DNA from: a bacterium
GTDB taxonomy: Bacteria > Oederibacteriota > JAAXVQ01 > JAUVAV01
Direction: 5' to 3'
DNA length: 64,000 nt
NCBI GenBank assembly: GCA_021108215.1
Contig: JAIORK010000045.1
Coordinates: 1-64,000 of the forward strand
This document shows, one piece after another, positions 43,666 to 52,312 of this stretch (the stretch's first letter is position 1; each line of letters starts with the position of its first letter). Below the pieces are notes generated by a model. The model saw only the letters and a list, made by a program, of their open reading frames with translations. It had not been told where the DNA came from and made no database searches. The position numbers were made by a program, and so were the translations under genes.

Positions 43666-44050
43666 ACACCACCGCCTGTTTTATTGGTTCAGACAGAAAA
43701 ACACAAACTTTTAATATAAAATTCCCATCTACTGAAAAAAACCTTAAAACCTTCATCCACAGATTTCGCAAATTCCACAGATTCAATCTCCCAAGAATAA
43801 AACCACAAAAGCTTTTATGACAAAAGTATAATCACCTGTTTTTCCAAAATCAAGATTCAAACCATTTGAGGGTTAAGACCTAAATATTTTTAAAATTTTT
43901 CCTATTTGCCTTTACCTCTTTAACCCGATTTATTTTTAAGTTTTTAATCCGCGGAACCTGCTGGTCCTACAAATCAAATACTTTAACATCATAGCGCAGG
44001 GCATAATCCGTGTGATCTGTGCAATCTGTGGATAGCGCCTTTTAAAGTTT
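43666..44050. repeat. Gene-free region holding dispersed repeats
   Basis: 43740-43800 contains CCACAGATT-type motifs and 43930-44035 is the counterpart, in inverse orientation, of the repeat at 32405-32480 (GGTCCTACAAATCAAATACT, ATCTGTGCAATCTGTGGATA). AT-rich sequence lies between. No gene is seen. Confidence 0.5.
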
Positions 44051-46303
44051 TTAAAAATTCCACCGAATGCCGCCGATGATCAGGCGCGGCAACTGGTTAA
44101 TCTCGCGTTTATCCGAGTAATCATTTTTATACTGATAGGAATTGACATTGGCATTGCCAAATAAATTGGTAACCTGGATATAAGAACGCCAGTTTGCCAA
44201 TCCAAAAAACGGCATGCTCAGTTTAATATCGGTTGATAAATAATCCGGATAACGCTCGCTGTTATATTTTCCATACACGGGTGTCCATTCATTGATCGCT
44301 GCTTGGTATTCCCCGCTCACAATGGGGGTGTAGAGACTGCCGGATGAATATTTCTGGGTCAATGCCAGTTTCCACGTCTCAGTAAAATTATAATTTACCA
44401 CCAAATTCAGGGTATGCGGCTGTTCCGTGATAGGTGTATACCATTCATTGACCGGCGTGGCGCTCTCAGGCCGGCCCAGGGTCTCAGGATCGGTGCGGCC
44501 GTTGATGCGGCGTTGGGTCTTGATCCAGCTGTAACTCAGCCAGCCGTCCCACTTGCCGCCAATCTCACGTTTAAGCATCACATCCAGGCCGTAGGCATAA
44601 CCATCACCATTGTTGGTGTAATTGATGTCAGGATCAGCATCAGAGACAATCAATCCGCTGTAATCCTTGTAATAACCATCCACCACAATGGAAACATCTT
44701 CCATAATAGTAACCTTGGTTCCTGCAACATAGTGCAAGGCCTCTTCGGCCAGTAAATCCGGATTCCCCAGTGAATCATCAATCTGCTGTCCGGAGATCGG
44801 ATACTGGCTGTATAAACCGGTTGCAAGATTCACTTCCCACACCGGCAGCGGCTGCACTTTGAGCATGATGCGCGGGTTGGCAATATATTGTTCGTTGGGG
44901 GTGTAATACTGCACATTGATACTCGGATTGATATAGAACAGATCGCGCAAGAGCATGATCTCATCTTGTAGAAAAACTCCTGCAAAAGATACCCCGCCGG
45001 TCTGCATTCGTTCATCAATCGTATCCACATAGTAACTATTATTCCCGGTCGGCAACCGGACCGAATTTACAATGCTTACTTCACCCCAGGCAGGAAACAA
45101 ATATACGCCGGCCCGGACATGTTGACTTTCCGAAATATCCCATTGCCAGACATGCCGCAACTGAATGATCACCTGGTCTTTTTCCATATTAAACGGCGTG
45201 AAAGCATCCGTGAAACTATATTCCCCCTGATTATAATACGCCCCCAACAAGGTCAAGGCGGAAAGGGTCTCGGAAAATTTATAATCCGATGCCAGACTGA
45301 GATTAAAATTCACATCCCAAAACATAAATTCCCTTTCTCCCGTGTTTTCAGATGAATAGCCCTCTTCCGGGCTTCTTTTCATATGCATGCCTTCAAAGGA
45401 AAAAATCGAATTAAGTGTCACCATATTTTTGTCAAAAGGAAACGCCAATTTGAGCTGCCCATCATAAAAATAAGGAAAAACCAGGCTTTCATCCGCATAA
45501 AGCAGATTGATTAATAAATCATAATGAGTACGCCGCAATCCGAACATAAATGAACTGTCTGCCGGACCAAGCGAAGGCCCCTCAACAAAAACATCAAGCG
45601 TTGTCGCTGAGAGATCGATAAACCCCTTGAATTTCTCGGGATTGCCAATTTTATTTTTGACATTCAAAATCCCGGACATGGCTTGAGGCCACTGGGCGGA
45701 AAAACCACCGGATTGAAACTCAAGCTTTTCCACCATATTGGGGTTAAACACCGAAATCATCCCGCCCCACATGTAGGGATCAATAATCACCATATCATCC
45801 AGGATGGCCAACATCTCATCCGGGTCGCCGCCGCGGATAAACAGCAGACTCGACATCTCGTGATTGGTGGCAACACCGGGCAGCAGCTGCACCACCTTCA
45901 TGACATCCGGAAAAAGCGAGGCTGTAGTCTGATTGATGATCTCTGCACTTAAATCCTGTTTACTTATCTGGATCACAGCTTCATCCTGATCTGCTTTGAC
46001 CACAAACCGGCTCATTTCGTAAACATTAAAATCATACAACTCAATCCGGGTATTGCCGGAATCGAGTTCGAGTGTTTTCTTGCGGTATCCCGGTGCAGAT
46101 ACTTCCACCTGAGCAGTATCTGCCTCAAGTATGAAATAACCGGCTTGGTCGGTTGTGACCACAACGCCCTTGGCCCCGAAAATCTTCGCTCCGCCGATTG
46201 CCGCAGCAGTGCTCCCGTCAACCACCTGACCGGTATAGACCTGAGCCATAAGCGCATTGGGGATTAAAAACAGCATAAACATGATAACCGTTTTTTTCAA
46301 CAT
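44051..46303 (-). CDS. TonB-dependent receptor with carboxypeptidase-regulatory-like N-terminus
   Basis: A 750-residue outer-membrane protein: signal peptide (about 20 residues), a carboxypeptidase-regulatory-like domain (VYTGQVVDGSTAAAIGGAKI, residues 22-95), a plug domain with VMKVVQLLPGVATNHEMSS and LFIRGGDPDEMLAILDDMVI, then a barrel of about 22 strands ending in LIIGGIRWNF with a C-terminal Phe. It resembles receptors for metal chelates, cobamides or other large ligands. No TonB, ExbB or ExbD is in the window, and no riboswitch indicates the ligand. The nickel transporter operon downstream is suggestive but not proof. Confidence 0.88.
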   Translation of the reverse strand: MLKKTVIMFMLFLIPNALMAQVYTGQVVDGSTAAAIGGAKIFGAKGVVVTTDQAGYFILEADTAQVEVSAPGYRKKTLELDSGNTRIELYDFNVYEMSRFVVKADQDEAVIQISKQDLSAEIINQTTASLFPDVMKVVQLLPGVATNHEMSSLLFIRGGDPDEMLAILDDMVIIDPYMWGGMISVFNPNMVEKLEFQSGGFSAQWPQAMSGILNVKNKIGNPEKFKGFIDLSATTLDVFVEGPSLGPADSSFMFGLRRTHYDLLINLLYADESLVFPYFYDGQLKLAFPFDKNMVTLNSIFSFEGMHMKRSPEEGYSSENTGEREFMFWDVNFNLSLASDYKFSETLSALTLLGAYYNQGEYSFTDAFTPFNMEKDQVIIQLRHVWQWDISESQHVRAGVYLFPAWGEVSIVNSVRLPTGNNSYYVDTIDERMQTGGVSFAGVFLQDEIMLLRDLFYINPSINVQYYTPNEQYIANPRIMLKVQPLPVWEVNLATGLYSQYPISGQQIDDSLGNPDLLAEEALHYVAGTKVTIMEDVSIVVDGYYKDYSGLIVSDADPDINYTNNGDGYAYGLDVMLKREIGGKWDGWLSYSWIKTQRRINGRTDPETLGRPESATPVNEWYTPITEQPHTLNLVVNYNFTETWKLALTQKYSSGSLYTPIVSGEYQAAINEWTPVYGKYNSERYPDYLSTDIKLSMPFFGLANWRSYIQVTNLFGNANVNSYQYKNDYSDKREINQLPRLIIGGIRWNF

Positions 46304-46355
46304 TCCCTCCCTGATATACTCAACTTATGAAAATTATGGTAAATATTTACTTCGC

Positions 46356-46500
46356 TTAAGTCCCTGCGAGTATTTGTTTTGTTTATACGAAAACGCAAAC
46401 CCGCTTAATTCACAGTACTGTCTGTTTGGCAATATTTTTTGCCATATCCTTTATAGCGTAGCTCGTATAAACAAAACAAATACTCGCAGGAACTACTTAA
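46356..46500. repeat. Long inverted repeat, 28-base perfect arms
   Basis: Arms at 46356-46390 and 46463-46500 share a perfect stretch starting CCTGCGAGTATTTG and ending TTTATACGA, with the outer ends TTAAG also matching. About 72 bases lie between, including a small hairpin GGCAA-TATTTT-TTGCC. A perfect 12-base palindrome (GTAAATATTTAC) sits just outside at 46339-46350. It lies upstream of the TonB receptor gene. The plus-strand frame through it is not protein-like. Confidence 0.85.
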
Positions 46501-46529
46501 CCATTGTCCTAATGATTAATAAACTTCAC

Positions 46530-46645
46530 CCCGATGATGTTTTCAGCGTTGGAAAAAAATTTGCCCGCCAAAAACCATTAGCCCAACAGCACCCCATGAA
46601 TATTTCCGGAGATTTTTCACTTTCCAATGCTGAAAACACCACGGG
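46530..46645. repeat. Second inverted repeat, about 26-base arms
   Basis: Arms CCCGATGATGTTTTCAGC and onward (46530-46556) and the complement at 46621-46645 match with a few differences. Sixty-five bases lie between. It follows the ApbE stop (46680) on the minus strand and might terminate that operon or encode a structured RNA. Confidence 0.75.
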
Positions 46646-46679
46646 TGAAACGCAAAACCCGGTATATCCTTACCAATAG

Positions 46680-47693
46680 TCATTCCACCTCAAGCCTGCC
46701 AAATCCGGTGGAACGGGCCAATTGACCCTCCGAATATATCAAACCTTCCACCATAGGTAAAGTTTCAATCATGTCCAGGGCAGCTTCCGGGCCCAGCAGA
46801 AAAACCACAATCGAGGGCATGGGATCAGGATAATTGGCAGGCATCACCAGAGTTGCGGCATTAATCGTCCGTACGGGATAGCCGCTTTTCGCATCAAGAA
46901 TATGGTGAAAACGCCGGCCCTCAACCTCATAGTGCCTGAAGTAGTCGCCGGAAGTAAGCACCAGGCTGTCTTCCAATTCCAAACGTGTGATAATCGCTGT
47001 GGGATCATCGGGATCGGAAATGCCGACTTTCCATTTAACCAATTCACCCCGTTGTCCGGTCAGGACATCCCCACCTAAATTGACCAGATACTTGTATTGG
47101 CCCGCTGCCTGAAAATAGTCCCGGAGTTTGCGAAGAATCTCGAGTTTGGCAATCCCGCCCACATCGAGTTGAACATCTGCGTGGCCCAGTCGAATGGTTT
47201 TGGATGATGGGTCCCACTGGATTTTATCCATGCCCAAATGCTCGGTCACCTGGCGAATCGCAGCTTGGCCCGGCGGCGTTGAGATGCGCGCACCTTTGAA
47301 TCCCCACAGCCGCCCCAGCGACCCGACGGTAATATCAAACCGGCTGCCGGACCGCTCATACCAGTAAAAAGCATGGTCCAGGGTTGCGCCCATTTCATCT
47401 GAAACACGCATTGGCTTTAAATACGCGCTGCGGTTGATACGGCTTAATTCACTGTTCTCCAGCCGATCGCTATAGATCAGTTCCAACCGACTGATCTCAG
47501 CAAACGCCCCCGCAATCATTTTTTTTGCCAGAGGCTGATTTTTCACGATCACAGTAATCGTGACCCGGGTACCGATTGCCTTGCGCGTCTCAGTCACTTT
47601 GATGCTGCGCGCTGCGAAAAATACTCCGGTGATCACCATCCCAGCCAACAGCAACAGCATCAATCTGCGGACTTTCATCTTCACCATCGCCAT
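46680..47693 (-). CDS. apbE: ApbE, FAD:protein FMN transferase
   Basis: ApbE covalently attaches FMN from FAD to a Thr of target proteins, outside the cytoplasmic membrane. About 337 residues from ATG 47693: an N-terminal membrane anchor (LMLLLLAGMVITGVFFAA), then the ApbE fold with FDITVGSLGRLWGF, DVGGIAKLEILRKL, LVNLGGDVLTGQ, LTSGDYFRHYE and HHILDAKSGYPV carrying the Mg/FAD-site residues. The usual GxxAKGY is replaced by GGIAKLE, a small deviation. It is the last gene of the hgcAB-linked operon and overlaps the upstream barrel gene. No clear flavinylation target (SGAT motif) is seen in the window. Confidence 0.9.
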   Translation of the reverse strand: MAMVKMKVRRLMLLLLAGMVITGVFFAARSIKVTETRKAIGTRVTITVIVKNQPLAKKMIAGAFAEISRLELIYSDRLENSELSRINRSAYLKPMRVSDEMGATLDHAFYWYERSGSRFDITVGSLGRLWGFKGARISTPPGQAAIRQVTEHLGMDKIQWDPSSKTIRLGHADVQLDVGGIAKLEILRKLRDYFQAAGQYKYLVNLGGDVLTGQRGELVKWKVGISDPDDPTAIITRLELEDSLVLTSGDYFRHYEVEGRRFHHILDAKSGYPVRTINAATLVMPANYPDPMPSIVVFLLGPEAALDMIETLPMVEGLIYSEGQLARSTGFGRLEVE

Positions 47694-48844
47694 ACTACCC
47701 CAACCTGATTCTGAATTTCTTTCCAATCAAAAAAACCATCAAACGTCTTAGACCACGTGTAATCCAGCACGAATGATTCTGTCATCATCCAGACCACCTT
47801 GATCCGGGAATATTCATAATGACCGTAAGCACCCCAGTCGCCCTGCGGTTGTTCGGCTGCCAGCAGTGCGCTGATCCAAATCACATCACACAAACTACTT
47901 TCCAGCTTGATCCCCGGCATCCAATAGTCTTGTTCCGGCGTATGCTTCACACCAAATTGGGGTGCAATAATAAACTGTTCAGAATAAAAATCCCAGGGGA
48001 AACGCAGCAAAAAAGATGTCTGCTTCCCGCTGTCCCGGGAATACATTCCCAGCAACGGCGCAAACCCCTCATCTTGATAACGTATCCGCGTCTGCCAGGA
48101 TAAAAACGGGAACAAAGGCATATCCAGGCCCGCCAAAACCGAGCCCGCCTGATTTCCGTAGGCAGCCTCTCCCTGCAAAAACCATTTATTTTCAAATTCC
48201 CAGTCACCGGACAGGCTGGAATAAAACCCCGGATCACTCATCGCACGGGATGCGTCCGCAAACGGCGTTGACGCATCATAGACCAACAGCGCGCACAATT
48301 TCCCGCCTGCCATGTGGATGGTTTCGCTATAGCCGGAAAAATATACCGCCTTTTTTTGAAATGCCGACGGTTCCATCAGTCCGAAATAAAACACCTCATG
48401 CTCCCAATGGAAAAAACGATTTACATACGCAACACCTGCCACCGGACTATCCGCAATCAGCAAACCACTCCCCCGGACACCGGGACGAAACCGGCCTGCC
48501 TGGAATTTATGGCTGCGATTTTGATAGATTACTTGCGGAATTACAATGGCATGAAACGAAGCCCCGGCATACTCAAGTACCCTGGCAAAAACACCCACCC
48601 CCAGCGTCCCTTTCAGGAATTCAAAATCATAGATTGCTTCGATTTCTGTAAAAGGTCCGGCTTCATCCATGGTGCGCGTCGCACTACTCACCGTATCATC
48701 CAGCCAGGGCCTAACCTTGGTTGGTTCAAAAAACTGTTGCTGTGATTGATACCCCTGCTTTACGCGGCCATCCCAGGCGCACCAGGTATTACCGGCATAA
48801 ATCAACAACACCCCCATGACCCCGCTGAATAATATCCCTTTCAT
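47681..48844 (-). CDS. Exported protein, probably an outer-membrane barrel
   Basis: A 387-residue exported protein with an N-terminal signal (MKGILFSGVMGVLLIYAGNTWCAW). The mature part is rich in aromatic residues and alternating strands typical of outer-membrane proteins, ending in NQVGVVWRW. No family is recognised. ATG at 48844 overlaps the upstream stop (ATGA), which rules out the frame extending to 49045. Its link to ApbE and hgcAB by overlap suggests a shared transcript. Confidence 0.7.
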   Translation of the reverse strand: MKGILFSGVMGVLLIYAGNTWCAWDGRVKQGYQSQQQFFEPTKVRPWLDDTVSSATRTMDEAGPFTEIEAIYDFEFLKGTLGVGVFARVLEYAGASFHAIVIPQVIYQNRSHKFQAGRFRPGVRGSGLLIADSPVAGVAYVNRFFHWEHEVFYFGLMEPSAFQKKAVYFSGYSETIHMAGGKLCALLVYDASTPFADASRAMSDPGFYSSLSGDWEFENKWFLQGEAAYGNQAGSVLAGLDMPLFPFLSWQTRIRYQDEGFAPLLGMYSRDSGKQTSFLLRFPWDFYSEQFIIAPQFGVKHTPEQDYWMPGIKLESSLCDVIWISALLAAEQPQGDWGAYGHYEYSRIKVVWMMTESFVLDYTWSKTFDGFFDWKEIQNQVGVVWRW

Positions 48845-49347
48845 GGCGTCGCCTGCCCCAGCGTATCCACACGATAAATATTCATTCGTACACGTTTTAT
48901 AAATGCCGGCCAGTGACCCGCCAAATTCCGCCGCAACAGTTCCAATACTTCCGGATACACATTTCCCAAAGGTCCGTCTTTTAGGATTGCGGAATACCGG
49001 TGGGCCTGCATGTCCGTTCGTTCCCCCCCGGGAAAAACCAGCCATTCCACCAGTTGACCCTGCTTGTCCAGTACCGCCCAGACATGGGTATCACCTTCCC
49101 CGGTTTCCCAACCTGAAAACACACGAAAAACCCGATGACGCCGGACAAGAATATAATAGGTTTGGGTTTTAAAAATAAAACGCAGGATATGGTCATCCGC
49201 AGGATAGGCCTGACGAATTTCCCTGGCATCCCTGTGTGCGGGTGTTTTCGATCCCACACAGGCACACTGACTATTTTGATAATCAACCGCACTGCTTGCA
49301 GGACCGGCGATGAAACAAGCGGTCAACAGAAAGAAAAATTTTCGCAT
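48841..49347 (-). CDS. Exported protein of unknown function
   Basis: A 168-residue protein with signal peptide MRKFFFLLTACFIAGPASSA. The mature part begins with a small Cys pair (QCACVG) and contains a compact alpha/beta segment with VWAVLDKQGQLVEWLVFPGG, loosely like FMN-binding (NqrC-like) domains but lacking the SGAT flavinylation motif. The start is uncertain: ATG 49347 has the proper signal peptide but no good ribosome-binding site; GTG 49395 is an alternative. It sits between hgcB and the barrel gene. Confidence 0.65.
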   Translation of the reverse strand: MRKFFFLLTACFIAGPASSAVDYQNSQCACVGSKTPAHRDAREIRQAYPADDHILRFIFKTQTYYILVRRHRVFRVFSGWETGEGDTHVWAVLDKQGQLVEWLVFPGGERTDMQAHRYSAILKDGPLGNVYPEVLELLRRNLAGHWPAFIKRVRMNIYRVDTLGQATP

Positions 49348-49413
49348 GACGTTTATTGTAACGTTGATCGATTCAGGAGAAAAGCTGTTTTTCACAATGG
49401 CGCCAACAATACC

Positions 49414-49722
49414 TCAGCAACATGAAGACGATTTTTTCCCGTCCTGGACACAGTCACAGGTCGGTTCGCTATTGGTTAAAAATCCTTTGATAACCCCTGA
49501 AGCACACCCCACCCCGGCACGGACCGTGATGGCTTGAGACGGACAATTACGCGCACAGGCGCCGCATTCCATGCAGTCATCTTTTTCCACCAAGACCGCT
49601 TTGCTCCCTTCCATGCGAAAGACGGCATGCGGACATACTTGAACGCACATTTTACAACCAATACATTTTTCACGATCATACTTAAGTGTGACAACATTTT
49701 TTAAGTAGTGATTCCCCAGCAC
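49414..49722 (-). CDS. hgcB: HgcB, ferredoxin partner for mercury methylation
   Basis: A 102-residue [4Fe-4S] protein with all HgcB features: two cluster motifs (CIGCKMCVQVCP, residues 20-31; CMECGACARNCP, residues 50-61), the extra Cys73 in VGCASG, and a C-terminal vicinal Cys pair (SSCC, residues 101-102). HgcB reduces the HgcA cobalt so it can take a methyl group, and its Cys residues are thought to bind and pass Hg(II). The GTG start at 49722 has AGGAGG six bases upstream. It lies 13 bases after hgcA. A typical ferredoxin lacks Cys73 and the terminal pair. Confidence 0.95.
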   Translation of the reverse strand: MLGNHYLKNVVTLKYDREKCIGCKMCVQVCPHAVFRMEGSKAVLVEKDDCMECGACARNCPSQAITVRAGVGCASGVIKGFLTNSEPTCDCVQDGKKSSSCC

Positions 49723-49735
49723 GGCTTCCTCCTGT

Positions 49736-50779
49736 TTAAGTAAATTGACCCACGGTCCATATCACCACACCAATCACAAATACGGCGATCTGAATCGGAA
49801 CGGCAATTTTCATCTCTTTGAGCACACCGGACAAAGATGTATAGGTTGATGTCCCGGTAAAATTCATAGCTGAAAAAGAGGCCAATGAAACCACCATCAG
49901 ACTCCAAGCCAAATCATCCCAGATCACCCAAGCGGCCATCGCCGGCACGGTCATTTTTAAAACACCATAGACCAGCACCCCCATCAGCGCCCCTTTGCCT
50001 GCAAAAGCGCGTCCGGGGATAAACGGCAACAGCAGCGGGGTTAAAATCGTCCCGGCGGCCAAGCCGGCAAACAAAAATACCGCCGCGATAATCCCGCCGG
50101 CCAGTGCGGCATTCAAAGAAAATGCATAACGATGGACACTGGACAGCAGCATAAAGTAAAGCAATGCCCAAAAAACATATTTCATGTGCCCAATGACTTC
50201 AACGGGAATTAAAACCGCCCGGTCAAATACCGTAAAATAGATACGCCGCATTTTTTCAGTTGTCTTAAATTCATTCTCAATAAATGCCGGAATATTTTTG
50301 GCGCGGACAGGTCCATAGATAACCTGAAACCCGCCGGCCTGCCTCACCTGATGGGCCGCCACACCCGGCGCACCCAACTGGGGCACAATTAATTTGCGAT
50401 GCGTCACAATTTCATCCAAGCGCACCGACTTGACGCGCGCAATCATTTCCCCGGTTCCGAACGTCCCTTTGCCGGCTGCACACCAAACATTGATCCCGTG
50501 GGTATCCAGCACCAAAATCCAGGCACTGATTTTTTTTAACCGGCTGCGCAATGCATCAAAGCTCATTTTGTAATTGGCTGACACAAATACCGGTGAATTC
50601 GCATCCGGCTGATTCAACCCATAGATCCCCGGTGCTACTGTATAATCCATACGCCCAATATCAAACCGCGCCAGAAATCCGCCCCAATGATCGGCTGCGC
50701 ACAAACCCGACGTTGTCAGCATCACCGGACCGGCCGCGGTTTCAATATTTCCAAACAGATACTTTTTCTTTTCAGACAT
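49736..50779 (-). CDS. hgcA: HgcA, corrinoid-dependent mercury methyltransferase
   Basis: HgcA carries a methylcobamide and donates its methyl group, as a carbanion, to Hg(II), giving methylmercury. The 347-residue protein has a cytoplasmic corrinoid domain with the diagnostic cap helix NVWCAAGK at residues 97-104 (Cys100 is the lower cobalt ligand), then five membrane helices (about 220-347). The related CO-dehydrogenase corrinoid protein lacks both the cap motif and the membrane part. ATG at 50779 has GGGGCGG upstream; the longer frame to 50914 lies within arsC. It overlaps arsC by 8 bases and precedes hgcB by 13. This indicates the organism can methylate mercury. Confidence 0.95.
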   Translation of the reverse strand: MSEKKKYLFGNIETAAGPVMLTTSGLCAADHWGGFLARFDIGRMDYTVAPGIYGLNQPDANSPVFVSANYKMSFDALRSRLKKISAWILVLDTHGINVWCAAGKGTFGTGEMIARVKSVRLDEIVTHRKLIVPQLGAPGVAAHQVRQAGGFQVIYGPVRAKNIPAFIENEFKTTEKMRRIYFTVFDRAVLIPVEVIGHMKYVFWALLYFMLLSSVHRYAFSLNAALAGGIIAAVFLFAGLAAGTILTPLLLPFIPGRAFAGKGALMGVLVYGVLKMTVPAMAAWVIWDDLAWSLMVVSLASFSAMNFTGTSTYTSLSGVLKEMKIAVPIQIAVFVIGVVIWTVGQFT

Positions 50780-51233
50780 GATCCGCCCCGCCCTTGACAA
50801 TGTTTTCCGACATGGCCTGGATAAATATTTTAATTTCATCGCGAACCCTGCGATAATGCACCAGCGCGTCTTCTTCCGAATCCGCATCGCGCGCCAATTG
50901 GGGAGGATCGTCAAAACCCTGATGAATCACCTTAGCTGAACCCGGAAAAACCGGACAATTTTCCCGGGCATGCCCGCATACCGTGATAACATAATCAAAC
51001 GCAACATCCAAAAGTATATTCACCAACTTTGACTGGTGCCGGGATATGTCGACACCCGCTTCAGCCATCACCTTCACCGCACGCGGATTGAGTCCATGCG
51101 TTTCAATCCCAGCTGAATAAACATCCAGATGATTATTTTTCAAAAAACGGGCCCAGCCCTCGGCCATCTGGCTGCGGCAGGAATTCCCCGTACACAAAAA
51201 AAGTATTTTAAATTTTTCTTTTACAGACGGCAT
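50772..51233 (-). CDS. arsC: Arsenate reductase, thioredoxin-coupled ArsC
   Basis: A 153-residue low-molecular-weight-phosphatase-fold protein. The catalytic loop is CTGNSCR (Cys14), and the two further Cys at 86 and 93 keep exactly the spacing of the thioredoxin-coupled ArsC family (Cys10, 82 and 89 in the best-known member). It reduces arsenate to arsenite. The stop overlaps hgcA, so arsC and hgcA are translationally coupled. No arsenite pump or ArsR is in the window. An AAAGAAAAA-rich stretch, not a strong ribosome site, precedes the start. Confidence 0.92.
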   Translation of the reverse strand: MPSVKEKFKILFLCTGNSCRSQMAEGWARFLKNNHLDVYSAGIETHGLNPRAVKVMAEAGVDISRHQSKLVNILLDVAFDYVITVCGHARENCPVFPGSAKVIHQGFDDPPQLARDADSEEDALVHYRRVRDEIKIFIQAMSENIVKGGADHV

Positions 51234-51309
51234 AGTATCTCCGGGTTGATTTTCTGTATGGTCCCGGCAAACGATTCCCAGGCACCGACTATTTCACATG
51301 TCAGGTCAA

Positions 51310-52311
51310 TTATTTCCAGGCCAGCACACCCAGCGACTTGAGCGCCTGGGCGATACCCTGTTGAAGATTTCCATAGAGTGGCTCCCACGCAAACGCCTGA
51401 CGGACCTTGCTCGTATCCACCGCATAACCGGCTATTTTGTGTTCTGATGCCATGATCCCGCGCCGGATTTTCTCCCACCACAATGATGTTTTTTTCAGAT
51501 GAAACGCCAGCCCCATCAACCCTGTGACCATTTCTAAAAAATCATGATAAACCACTGCCGGGCCGCCAAAAATATAATCCTCATTACTCTTCCCTTGCAG
51601 CAGTGTCACCAAAACCGCTCCGGCCGCATCCTCCACATGCAAAGGTGGAATCCGATTGCCACCTTCCCCGATGACAGGAACATGCCCGGTATACTTAAGC
51701 GGCTCCACAATCTTCGTTTGCAGCCACCCGCCGGGACCATAAATTTCCGCCGGATGAACACGCATCACATTTCCGGCTTCCCGGCACTGCTGCAGGTAAT
51801 CATCCCAAATAAGGGAATAGGCCCTGCCGAACCCAATTTTATTGATTGCATGCGTCTCCCGGGCGACGGATGATTCTCCCGGCGCAGCGAAGAGCGCCGC
51901 CTGATCAACCATCACAATCTTTTTCACATCCGCTTCTTTTCCCCAACGCAGCAGGCGTGTTTTATGCGCCTGCAAACTTTCTGCATATTTTTCAACATTG
52001 CGTTCAAGGGATACGAACTCCGGTGTGGTGGCATCAATGACGGCATCATAGCCTGTCAGAGAGACCCTGGCGGCATCGGCGGTTAAAAAATTTTCCGACA
52101 CAATACACGAAATTCCATCTTCTTCCTGAAACGTATTTTCTTTTTCCTTAGAGACCACCACGCCAACCCGGTGCCCCCGGGCCAAAGCCTGCCGGGCAAG
52201 GGTGTCCCGAAGCATCGCATTTTTGCCCACCACCATAATCGTCATCACGTGCTCATCCGATGCCGTATGCTGCGCAGCGATTTTCTCTACCCCGAATTTT
52301 TCATCCCTCAT
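51310..52311 (-). CDS. NAD-binding epimerase-like (extended SDR) protein
   Basis: A 333-residue protein. After a 22-residue lead it shows a Rossmann start (MTIMVVGKNAMLRDTL, with GxxxxxxD-type loop variation) and typical extended-SDR phrases RVHPAEIYGPGGWLQTKIV and PPLHVEDAAGAVLVTLLQG. The catalytic Tyr/Lys pair of true epimerases is not obvious. It could be a quinone- or NADH-binding reductase. The start at 52311 has GGTGATG upstream and lies just after the PP-loop gene. Confidence 0.78.
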   Translation of the reverse strand: MRDEKFGVEKIAAQHTASDEHVMTIMVVGKNAMLRDTLARQALARGHRVGVVVSKEKENTFQEEDGISCIVSENFLTADAARVSLTGYDAVIDATTPEFVSLERNVEKYAESLQAHKTRLLRWGKEADVKKIVMVDQAALFAAPGESSVARETHAINKIGFGRAYSLIWDDYLQQCREAGNVMRVHPAEIYGPGGWLQTKIVEPLKYTGHVPVIGEGGNRIPPLHVEDAAGAVLVTLLQGKSNEDYIFGGPAVVYHDFLEMVTGLMGLAFHLKKTSLWWEKIRRGIMASEHKIAGYAVDTSKVRQAFAWEPLYGNLQQGIAQALKSLGVLAWK

Positions 52312-52312
52312 A

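Noticed and set aside
46257-46679. Plus-strand 140-residue frame
   Set aside because: It crosses two inverted repeats, begins inside the TonB receptor gene and has no protein-like pattern.
48841-49347. FMN-binding substrate of ApbE
   Set aside because: The loose similarity lacks the SGAT-type motif with the flavinylated Thr, so only a positional link remains.
49736-50779. HgcA being the corrinoid subunit of CO dehydrogenase/acetyl-CoA synthase
   Set aside because: The NVWCAAGK cap helix and the five-helix membrane domain are specific to HgcA, and HgcB follows.
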